In this document: positions 1 through 6,076 of the stretch, one piece after another
Position numbering within the stretch: position 1 is the stretch's first letter
Layout of the letters: each line of letters begins with the position of its first letter
Origin: Chloroflexia bacterium
GTDB taxonomy: Bacteria > Chloroflexota > Chloroflexia > QHBQ01 > JADMIH01
DNA: 6,608 nucleotides
NCBI GenBank assembly: GCA_025927935.1
Contig: JAICKM010000391.1
Span: 1 to 6,608, forward strand
Reading direction: 5' to 3'
Translations under genes and position numbers: made by a program
Notes under the pieces: generated by a model
Told to the model about the DNA's origin: nothing
Databases searched by the model: none
Seen by the model: the letters and a program-made list of their open reading frames with translations, nothing else

Positions 1-561
1 CCGGCGCAGGTCGCCCCGCGCCTCGAAGGGCGGCATGTCCTGGGGATAGCGGATATAGATCGACGCCGGGCGCCCGAAGTCCGGGCCGGCGATGATCTCC
101 TTGATCCGGGCGATGGCCGGGAAGAAGATCTTTTTCAATCCCGTCATCAAGAAGCGCCTGTTTTGATCGGCGGCGGCTATCAACCGGCGCACCTCTGCCA
201 CGCTGGCCGCAGTCGGCTTCTCCATCCAGACGTGGGCGCCGTGCGCCAGCGCGTCGAGCGCGAGGTCGGTCGCCTGCACCCGCCCGTCGGGATGGTACGA
301 CGTGACGATGAAAACCGCATCAGGCCGCTCACGGTCCAGCATCTCCTGGTGGTCGGTGTAATAGCGGTGCGCGCCGAACTGGCGGGCAAAGGCCGCGGCG
401 CGCGCCTCGACGCGGTCGCAGATGGCGACGAGATCGACCGGGGCGTACTGGAACGCCGGCAGCACGTTGCGGAAGGAGTGTCCGCCCGCGCCGATATAGC
501 AGACGCGCAGCTTGTGCTCATATTCAAAGTTGTATTTGATCGGCTCGTCTACCAATCCCAT
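1..561 (-). CDS. Gfo/Idh/MocA family NAD(P)-dependent oxidoreductase, 3' partial
   Basis: This is the N-terminal 187 codons of a dinucleotide-dependent sugar oxidoreductase; the C-terminal part lies beyond position 1. A first beta strand (LRVCYIGAGG, residues 18-27) leads into a Rossmann glycine motif read as GAGGHS, where the last small residue is Ser rather than Gly or Ala. The second strand ends in Asp49 (VAICD), and the family EKP motif is at residues 114-116 (WMEKPTAAS), whose Lys is normally catalytic. The start of the second, sheet-rich substrate domain follows from about residue 140 (TGLKKIFFPA). The ATG at 561-559 is preferred because it leaves about 17 residues before the first strand and has an AGGGAG at 578-573, 11 bases upstream. 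It is the last gene of the visible operon, 71 bp after the GH172 gene. Family members oxidise, reduce or epimerise sugars and some act as NAD-dependent glycosidases; the substrate here cannot be told. Family assignment is firm, substrate unknown. Confidence 0.94.
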   Translation of the reverse strand, partial: MGLVDEPIKYNFEYEHKLRVCYIGAGGHSFRNVLPAFQYAPVDLVAICDRVEARAAAFARQFGAHRYYTDHQEMLDRERPDAVFIVTSYHPDGRVQATDLALDALAHGAHVWMEKPTAASVAEVRRLIAAADQNRRFLMTGLKKIFFPAIARIKEIIAGPDFGRPASIYIRYPQDMPPFEARGDLRR

Positions 562-572
562 AACGCTGGCTG

Positions 573-578
573 CTCCCT
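573..578 (-). promoter_or_regulatory. Probable ribosome binding site of the oxidoreductase gene
   Basis: On the minus strand this reads AGGGAG and stands 11 bases before the ATG at 561-559. The spacing is slightly long. It supports that ATG over an in-frame GTG further upstream, which would overlap the stop of the GH172 gene. Confidence 0.5.
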
Positions 579-632
579 GGCGTACTGTCGCTCCAGCACG
601 TAGCGCCGGATCTGATTCCCCGTTGTCGGCCC

Positions 633-1703
633 CTACCACTCCGCCGGATCGTCGGGCCGGGGCAGGCGCTGATCGACCGGCGCGAGGTCGAAGGGCTGGT
701 GCGGCTCGGTCTGGTACCAATAGGCGGTGCTGGATATGTCGTCCGAGCGCTGGTTGTTGTGGCCGTGCTCGATGCTCACGCGGATCGATTCGCGGAAGCA
801 AACCGGGTCCTCGATATGGAAGCGGTAGAGCGAGATCTTGCCTGACCAGTTCGGCCCGCCCGGCATGGTGATGCCATGATAGGGCGACGAGTATTCCTGA
901 TCGGGGCACCAGGCGGTATTGAAATAATCCTCGGTGCCCGTGCCGTGCAGGCTGGGCGGGAAAGCCTCGCCGTCCACGAAGATCATGTCGTCCCCCTCGC
1001 CGTACCAGTTCCATTGCTCGGTGAGGCGCAGGTTATGGTAGTTCATGTTGCAGCCGACATAGTGGCCGCGGCCCCGCGCTTCTAGGATGACATAGTTGCC
1101 GGCGCCGGTCTTGTTATAGCCGCCGAACTCGTATTCGTCGTTGGTCATGCCCTCGTCCGAAACGCCGTCCGCCGGGTTCTCGCGGCGCCACTGGGCGTGG
1201 AAGTAGCCCAGGCCGTCGGGCAGCGAGTCGTATTGCTGGTAGTCGATGTAGTAATAGAACAGCACTTCCACGCCACACTCGCTGGTGGCGGTGATGCGCG
1301 CCGAGCGGGCGAACGGCATGGGGAACCAGCAGTTGAAGCCTTTGCCGTCCTGCGGACTCATCTGCAAGGGCAGCGCGCTGAAGTTGCGCGTCTGCGCGTG
1401 GCCGACGCCGAAGAAGTCGCCCACCGGCACCCGGATGCTCGGAGTCTCCTCGCCGTCCCACCACGCTTGCAGCACGATCTTGCGCAGGTAGTCGGGTTCG
1501 TCGCAGGCGATGGTGATCCAGATATGGCGCACACAGCCCGCACCCTGAATATCGGCCAGCACCGCTTCCTCGCCCGGCTGGATGTGCAGCCGGTCGTCGT
1601 TGCCGCCGCTGCGATCCCAGCTTGAGGCACGGCGCGAGGTGGCGTTGCGCAGCATCGGCAAGCCGGCCAGGGGGCTGCCGGTCAATACATTAGGCGTATC
1701 CAC
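633..1703 (-). CDS. Glycoside hydrolase family 172 (DUF2961) protein
   Basis: The 356-residue product matches the DUF2961 family, now GH172, along its whole length. Landmarks are SWDRSGGNDD (28-37), the Trp-rich first jelly-roll strands (CVRHIWIT, 57-64; WWDGEE, 81-86), VPVGDFFG (92-99), NCWFPMPF (124-131), FYYYIDY (149-155), EARGRGHYVG (208-217), GEGDDMIFVDGE (235-246), and GTGTEDYFN (254-262). Glu236 and Glu258 are the likely catalytic pair by comparison with the two glutamates described in characterised members; this is inference. Known members cleave or rearrange alpha-D-fructofuranosides and D-arabinofuranosides and work as oligomers. No signal peptide is visible, so a cytoplasmic enzyme acting on imported oligosaccharides is likely. 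The start is GTG at 1703 with AAGGAG 10 bases upstream; no in-frame ATG fits. It sits 61 bp after the DUF6259 gene. The gene ends at a TAG (635-633) followed by 27 open same-frame codons; see findings. The specific sugar substrate is unknown. Confidence 0.94.
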   Translation of the reverse strand: MDTPNVLTGSPLAGLPMLRNATSRRASSWDRSGGNDDRLHIQPGEEAVLADIQGAGCVRHIWITIACDEPDYLRKIVLQAWWDGEETPSIRVPVGDFFGVGHAQTRNFSALPLQMSPQDGKGFNCWFPMPFARSARITATSECGVEVLFYYYIDYQQYDSLPDGLGYFHAQWRRENPADGVSDEGMTNDEYEFGGYNKTGAGNYVILEARGRGHYVGCNMNYHNLRLTEQWNWYGEGDDMIFVDGEAFPPSLHGTGTEDYFNTAWCPDQEYSSPYHGITMPGGPNWSGKISLYRFHIEDPVCFRESIRVSIEHGHNNQRSDDISSTAYWYQTEPHQPFDLAPVDQRLPRPDDPAEW

Positions 1704-1713
1704 AACGATAACA

Positions 1714-1719
1714 CTCCTT
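1714..1719 (-). promoter_or_regulatory. Ribosome binding site deciding a GTG start
   Basis: On the minus strand this is AAGGAG, 10 bases before the GTG at 1703-1701. It is the strongest Shine-Dalgarno match in the window and supports the non-ATG start of the GH172 gene. It lies in the 61-bp gap after the DUF6259 stop codon, in which no convincing terminator or promoter was seen. Confidence 0.7.
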
Positions 1720-1764
1720 CGTCTGAATGTTGATTCCCGGATAACAGTGCGGCCTTATTACGGC

Positions 1765-3855
1765 TTAAGGCTCCACAACCTGGATCCGGCGCGGCGATAG
1801 CGTCAGCTTTTTGCCCTCGACGCGGATCTCCTGCGCCTGTGGTAGCAGGTTGGCGACCAGCCAGATGGTCTGGCCTTCGTGTTGCCAGGCGCTTGCCAGG
1901 GCGCCCGGCACGGTCATGGCGCCCCGGTCGTCGTAAATCGAATCGCCCTTGCCGACATTGTAGGTGTAATAGCTCAGATCCACCGGCGGCGCCTCGACGG
2001 CGGGCGCGGGCAGCATCCGGCCATAAGCCAGGAAGCGATTGGCCGGGCCGACACGGGTGCGGGCGACTTCGCCGACGAAAGCCGCTTTCTGCGGGTCGAT
2101 GGCGTGATGGCGCTCGTCGAAGCGGTAGTAATGCTCGGCCGGATCGTCGGACTTGCCGTTCAGGTCTTCCAGGGCGCTGAACTCGTAGTTCAACTCGAAC
2201 AGCCCGCCGTTGAGCAGCACCTGGGCCGCGGTCCAGTAGAAGAGATCGCCCGCCTCCGGAGCCAGCTTGGCCCAGCCGTCCATGCGTAGCGGCGCGCGCT
2301 CCTGGAACACGTAGGTGAACAGCGGGATCTTCTCGGCCCGGCCCGCGATCAGCCACTCGCGGTAGGGGTGGTGCTCGAACGGGGCGTAGGGGCCAGCTTC
2401 GGCGCGCGCCTGGTAGTAATCGAATACATTCAGGAAGATCTCGCTGATGACCTCGGTCCCCGCAGGCACATAGGCGCCTTTGGCCCGCGCCATGGCCGTG
2501 CTGGTATCCCGATACATCGTGGTGAAGGCGTCGGCGATGGCGGTGCCCGCGCCCGGCAGGTGCTGATGGTCCGTCGCCAGGCATTGCAACAGCAGATTGC
2601 TCACCGAGATGTCGTAATAGAGCGCGTTGGCGCCGTACTCCGCGATCAGCCGCTCATCACGCTCGACATGGAACTGGTGCCAGTATTCGGTGCCCGCGCA
2701 CATGAACGGGAAGCCGACCAGGCCCGGATCGCTCAGGCCCAGTTCGGCATCGTTGTGCTTCATGCGGTTTTCCAGCACCGGGTCGGTGAAGTCGGCGGAG
2801 TGGCTGCACAGCAGGTCGAACTCGAACGGCGCCCAGTAGTCGCCGTTGCGGGCGATGGTCGCCATATTGGCCGCGCTGAACGAGGCGGGGAACCAGTCGT
2901 CGCGGCAGCGCGGCAGGTTGTTGTGGTAGTCGTGGCCCCACTGGGCCCAGTTGGGGCCGAGGATGTGGAAGACGGGCGTGCCGGCCATGCGATGGATCTC
3001 GTCCAGCCAGGCTGCGCGATCATGACGGGCGTTGATGCCGAAGGTGCAGACGCCCACCTCCTCGCGCAACCAGCGGCTGCGCGGCCCGGGCTGCGCCCAC
3101 GCCTGCTGGAACGCCCAACCGCGATAGCGGTCGCCTGCCTCGTACCACGTTCCCTCGATCAGCGGCGCGAAGACCACCGCGTAGGGCGGCGCCAGCGACC
3201 GGCCCGGCTCCAACACCGCCGCTTTGTGCAGGATGCTCGCGCCCAGATAATCGTTTTCTTTGTAGAAGTTGTACCATTTCAGGCCCTTTTCGCCGTCCTC
3301 CGTGCCCAGGAAGAAGCCGCCCCGGTTGCGCGCATAGTAAGCCATGAACTGCATGGTAGAGCCAGCGAAGCCTTCGGGATAGGGCGAGAAGCGCAGCCGG
3401 TGGCGGTTCTCCGGGTCCGGCTGGAACAGGTCGAGCGGGTCATGGAACAGCATCCCGGTGGCATGGCTGTGCGCCAGGTCGTCCTGCCCCGCCCCGCCCA
3501 GCCGCCCGATGCCGCCCAGGATCGGATACTCGATGCGGTCGATGGTGCTCTGGCCCGCGTTGGCCGCAGCGACCATGAACAGGATGTCGTCGCCGCGCAC
3601 CAGGATGTCGCTCGTCACGGTAATGCTGTGCGGCGCGCTCCAGATCAGGCGCAGGCCGTTCGCCAGCGGTTCGCACTTGAAATCCTCGAAGCTCTCGACC
3701 ACGCCGATCTTCGCCAGTTCCAGGCGGAAGGGTGGATTGGAGGGCGCCCCGGCGATCAGGTCCAGGTCGCGGGCCAGGTTGCGCACGCGCAGCAGACGCC
3801 CGCTTTCCGGGTCGATCTTCACACTGAGCGCGCGGCTCGAAACAGTGTAAGTCAT
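1765..3855 (-). CDS. DUF6259-type glycoside hydrolase-like protein
   Basis: The 696-residue protein has a glycosidase architecture. There is an N-terminal beta-rich domain (about 1-255, including GGFFLGTED at 179-187 and YAVVFAPLIEGTWYEAGDRYRGWA at about 225-248), a probable TIM barrel (about 265-600), and a small C-terminal beta domain (about 615-696). It resembles proteins annotated DUF6259. Candidate catalytic residues are Asp415 at the end of a barrel strand (ALYYDIS) and Glu468 or Glu472 on the next strand (GTEVISEIF), a spacing like retaining glycosidases of the GH27/31/36 type. This is inference from motif placement. WGHDYHN (306-312) and the HQFH stretch (393-396) may line the pocket. 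There is no signal peptide, so it is probably cytoplasmic. The ATG at 3855 overlaps the upstream stop as ATGA, with GGAGA 5 bases upstream (3865-3861), indicating translational coupling. The reaction is not established for the family as far as I know, so the family call is likely but the activity is unknown. Confidence 0.9.
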   Translation of the reverse strand: MTYTVSSRALSVKIDPESGRLLRVRNLARDLDLIAGAPSNPPFRLELAKIGVVESFEDFKCEPLANGLRLIWSAPHSITVTSDILVRGDDILFMVAAANAGQSTIDRIEYPILGGIGRLGGAGQDDLAHSHATGMLFHDPLDLFQPDPENRHRLRFSPYPEGFAGSTMQFMAYYARNRGGFFLGTEDGEKGLKWYNFYKENDYLGASILHKAAVLEPGRSLAPPYAVVFAPLIEGTWYEAGDRYRGWAFQQAWAQPGPRSRWLREEVGVCTFGINARHDRAAWLDEIHRMAGTPVFHILGPNWAQWGHDYHNNLPRCRDDWFPASFSAANMATIARNGDYWAPFEFDLLCSHSADFTDPVLENRMKHNDAELGLSDPGLVGFPFMCAGTEYWHQFHVERDERLIAEYGANALYYDISVSNLLLQCLATDHQHLPGAGTAIADAFTTMYRDTSTAMARAKGAYVPAGTEVISEIFLNVFDYYQARAEAGPYAPFEHHPYREWLIAGRAEKIPLFTYVFQERAPLRMDGWAKLAPEAGDLFYWTAAQVLLNGGLFELNYEFSALEDLNGKSDDPAEHYYRFDERHHAIDPQKAAFVGEVARTRVGPANRFLAYGRMLPAPAVEAPPVDLSYYTYNVGKGDSIYDDRGAMTVPGALASAWQHEGQTIWLVANLLPQAQEIRVEGKKLTLSPRRIQVVEP

Positions 3856-5138
3856 CGCGTTCTCCAGCGGCGGTAGAAGAGCCGGCCTAGCCCCGCAGCG
3901 AGCGGCAGGAAGGCCAGCCCGATCAGCACATTCCCGGCCCCAGTCTGGACCACGCGGATTTGCCGGCTGCTGTCGGGGACGCCGGGCGCCGAGATGGTCA
4001 TAGCGCCGCTCTGCGGCACGATCTTGAAGGCGTCGAAGGTCGCGACGCCCTCGCCCGCGCTCGCGTCATAGGGCAGAATATCGTAGCCCAGCGCGGCGCC
4101 CGGCGCCTGCTTGGCGTAATACTTCACCTTGGCGATGTTCTCCGTCGCGCCGCCCACGCTGAGCGCCAGTGATGTGGCGGAGAACGCCCCCGCGGGCAGC
4201 CACGTCCAGACCCCGCGGCGGTCTTGTGCCGCGCGCTGCTGCGGGTTGAGCAGCTTGGCGGCGTAGAAGTTGTCATACTCCCGCTGGGCGGCGGGCTGCA
4301 CGTAGAGCGCCTTCTCGCCGCTGACGAAAATCGTGTCCTGGGGGTTGGTGCTGGCGTCGGGCACGGTGTATTTGCTCTCGGCGATCACCTTGTACGCGAC
4401 CCCGCTGCGCCGCGGGCCGAAAGCCACGATACGCCGCTCGCTGCCCGGCACGATGTTGCCGTCGGTGCCGCGCAGAACCATCTGGTACTCGCCCGCGGGC
4501 AGGGTGAAGGCGATACCCGCGGCGGGCGCGGTGACGCTGACGGTGGGCTGGATGGGCTGCACCGGCTGCTTGGGCACCGGCAGGTCGGCGGTGGACTTGC
4601 CGGCGGCGCGTAGCTCATCGGCCTTCTGGCCCCAATCCGCCAGTTGCTGCTGGAACACGTTCCACTGGTCGTTGTACGCGCTCGCCGCCGCCTGATAGTC
4701 GCTCAGCGCCTTCTGGTAAGCCGCATAAGCGGGCGCCGCGGCGTCGCCGGCGATCAATTCTGTCTGCGCGTTGCTGTAGCCGTTATCGTGGCGCAGGCTA
4801 TAGGTGGTCAGCGGGAAGCTGTGTGTGCCGATCTCCAGCGTGCCGGTCAGGGGCTGGTTCAGGCTCTCCCAGTCGGCCTTGTACTCCTGGGTGATCGGCC
4901 ACCAGTAGACCTGGGTGATCTTGGGGATGAACACGTTCTGCACGCCGGCCAGCACATAGATCGCCGGCTCGTTCGCGGGGTAGAACTGGCCCCCGTAGCC
5001 CTGGCCGTCGAAGACCTCGCCGTTGTAGACCACCTGGCGTTCGCGGTCGCCCGCGGCCCACGCGGAGAGCGGCAGCAGCGCGGGCAAGACCAGCACCAGG
5101 GCGAGCAACAACGGTATTGCGTACTTTATTCGCGCCAT
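3852..5138 (-). CDS. Exported, C-terminally membrane-anchored protein of unknown family
   Basis: I do not recognise this 428-residue protein. It begins with a typical signal peptide: Arg3 and Lys5, a hydrophobic core at about 7-24, and a likely cleavage after AWA-A near residue 28. Residues 30-130 are a Tyr/Trp-rich, beta-like region (YWWPITQEY, 78-86). Residues about 133-182 are an Ala/Gln-rich helix likely to form a coiled coil, followed by a Pro/Gln linker (PVPKQPVQPIQPT, 187-199). A further beta-rich region follows, with a carboxypeptidase- or Ig-like flavour (AGIAFTLPAGEYQMVLRG, 207-224). A single transmembrane helix lies at about 401-419, followed by a basic tail (RRWRTR). This predicts a type I membrane protein with nearly all of its mass outside the cytoplasm. 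The gene overlaps the ABC-2 permease by 13 bp and the DUF6259 gene by 4 bp, so it is probably an accessory part of the transporter. The start has only a G-rich stretch just upstream rather than a canonical ribosome binding site. Confidence 0.88.
   Translation of the reverse strand: MARIKYAIPLLLALVLVLPALLPLSAWAAGDRERQVVYNGEVFDGQGYGGQFYPANEPAIYVLAGVQNVFIPKITQVYWWPITQEYKADWESLNQPLTGTLEIGTHSFPLTTYSLRHDNGYSNAQTELIAGDAAAPAYAAYQKALSDYQAAASAYNDQWNVFQQQLADWGQKADELRAAGKSTADLPVPKQPVQPIQPTVSVTAPAAGIAFTLPAGEYQMVLRGTDGNIVPGSERRIVAFGPRRSGVAYKVIAESKYTVPDASTNPQDTIFVSGEKALYVQPAAQREYDNFYAAKLLNPQQRAAQDRRGVWTWLPAGAFSATSLALSVGGATENIAKVKYYAKQAPGAALGYDILPYDASAGEGVATFDAFKIVPQSGAMTISAPGVPDSSRQIRVVQTGAGNVLIGLAFLPLAAGLGRLFYRRWRTR
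4599..4742 (-). other. Predicted coiled-coil helix within the anchored protein
   Basis: Residues about 133-180 of the anchored protein are rich in Ala, Gln, Tyr and Leu with almost no Gly or Pro (for example YQKALSDYQAAASAYN). They look like a long amphipathic helix between two beta-rich regions, closed by a proline-rich linker. In an extracytoplasmic protein such a helix could mediate oligomerisation or reach towards a partner. This is read by eye; no coiled-coil scoring was done. Confidence 0.55.
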
Positions 5139-6019
5139 CGGGCCACCCCCCGCTTGCGTAGCGCAACCACCGCTAGAACGGTCAGCAGCGCGGAATAGAA
5201 CAGGGCCACGCCCAGGTCCAGCAGCACGTCGCCCGCGCTGCCCAGGGCGAAGCCGTCCGCCGCGCGCCAGAGATAGCCGAACGGCGAGATCCAGCTTGTG
5301 AACGCCGATATGGCCGACAGCAGGCCCGCCGCCGATCCCAGCAATGTATCGCCGGGCTGGGACGCCGCGAACTCGGTGCCCGCGTCGACGGCGACCAGCA
5401 CGGCGATTGCCGTGGCCGTCAGCGCCAGCGCCGGGCGGACGCGCCCGACCAGCGCCGCCAGCAGCAAGCCGATCGCGATCATAGCCGCGGCGGGCAGCAG
5501 CGAGGCGACCAGTAAGACGATGGTCTCCGCGCCCAGGGGCATCCCGCTGAGCAGTGCGGCCACGCCCAGGAACGCCGCCAGCGCGGTTATCGCCAGCACA
5601 TAGGTCGCGAGGTGGCCGAGCAGCTTGCCGCCGATGTAGCCGGGCGCGTCCACCGGGCCATAGAACAGCACTTCCAGCGTGCCCCGCTCGCGTTCGCCCG
5701 CCAGTCCGGCGGCAGCCGCCAGGCCCAGATAGCCGGTCATGGCGATCACCGCGAACAGTAGCGGGCCTTTTAGCGGCTCGGCCATGACCAGCGTGCCGTT
5801 GGCGCTCACATAGTCGAGATAGCTCTTGACTAGCACGGCGGCGACCAGGCAGGCCAGCGTCACCATGAGGTAGAGGCTGGGACCGGCCAGCGCGGCGGCC
5901 ACCTCGCGGCGGGCCAGGCGGCGCGCGACGGCCAAGCGCATCCGCCCGTCAGCCCCAGCCTGGGCGAGGGCCGCCGGGTGCGCGGACTCGCGCGGTGCAC
6001 GCTCCATCGAAATCTCCAT
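5126..6019 (-). CDS. ABC-2 type transporter permease
   Basis: With the start at 6019 this is a 297-residue integral membrane protein that would form the channel for the ATPase encoded just upstream. After a charged cytoplasmic N-terminus with an amphipathic RLAVARRLARREV stretch (28-40), hydrophobic segments fall at about 47-64, 83-107, 134-158, 164-190, 196-212 and 265-286. The ABC-2 hallmark ERERGTLEVLFYGPV is at residues 109-123, where the permease meets the ATPase. The reading frame is open back to a GTG at 6076, directly after the ATPase stop. I choose the ATG at 6019-6017 because AAGGA (6031-6027) stands 7 bases before it and because the extra 19 residues are a Pro/Ala/Gly-rich stretch unlike a permease N-terminus. 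The stop overlaps the anchored-protein gene by 13 bp. The architecture suits NatB-like or multidrug/polysaccharide exporters. The substrate is unknown. Confidence 0.9.
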   Translation of the reverse strand: MEISMERAPRESAHPAALAQAGADGRMRLAVARRLARREVAAALAGPSLYLMVTLACLVAAVLVKSYLDYVSANGTLVMAEPLKGPLLFAVIAMTGYLGLAAAAGLAGERERGTLEVLFYGPVDAPGYIGGKLLGHLATYVLAITALAAFLGVAALLSGMPLGAETIVLLVASLLPAAAMIAIGLLLAALVGRVRPALALTATAIAVLVAVDAGTEFAASQPGDTLLGSAAGLLSAISAFTSWISPFGYLWRAADGFALGSAGDVLLDLGVALFYSALLTVLAVVALRKRGVARWRE

Positions 6020-6026
6020 AAGACCA

Positions 6027-6031
6027 TCCTT
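6027..6031 (-). promoter_or_regulatory. Ribosome binding site of the permease gene
   Basis: The minus strand reads AAGGA within GAAGAAGGAT, 7 bases before the ATG at 6019-6017. This ideal spacing is the reason for preferring that start to the GTG at 6076. Confidence 0.65.
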
Positions 6032-6076
6032 CTTCTGCTCAGGGCCGGCGGGTTGTCCCGGCGCCGGGGCGCCCAC

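Noticed and set aside
180..527. A 115-codon minus-strand frame rich in Ser, Thr and Arg
   Set aside because: It is an off-frame reading of the oxidoreductase gene, whose correct frame runs unbroken from 561 to 1 with Rossmann and EKP motifs.
1737..1763. Imperfect inverted repeat (CCGGATAA ... TTATTACGG) in the gap before the GH172 gene, as a terminator or regulatory hairpin
   Set aside because: The stem is short and interrupted and no run of T follows. It could be chance in a 61-bp gap, and a good ribosome binding site follows it.
1682..2584. A 300-codon minus-strand frame spanning the end of the DUF6259 gene and the gap after it
   Set aside because: It is a shifted frame of the DUF6259 gene with Arg/Pro/Gly-rich, low-complexity translation and no independent start signal. 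The true frame shows domain structure up to 1765.
2368..3876. A 502-codon open frame on the plus strand opposite the DUF6259 gene
   Set aside because: It is the mirror of a GC-rich gene. The translation is rich in Arg, Val, Ala and Gly without recognisable domains, and the minus-strand frame has clear family motifs over the same bases.
5126..6076. GTG at 6076 as the permease start
   Set aside because: The ATG at 6019 has an ideally spaced AAGGA, and the added 19 residues look like untranslated or linker sequence. The GTG lies directly against the ATPase stop with no evident ribosome binding site of its own.
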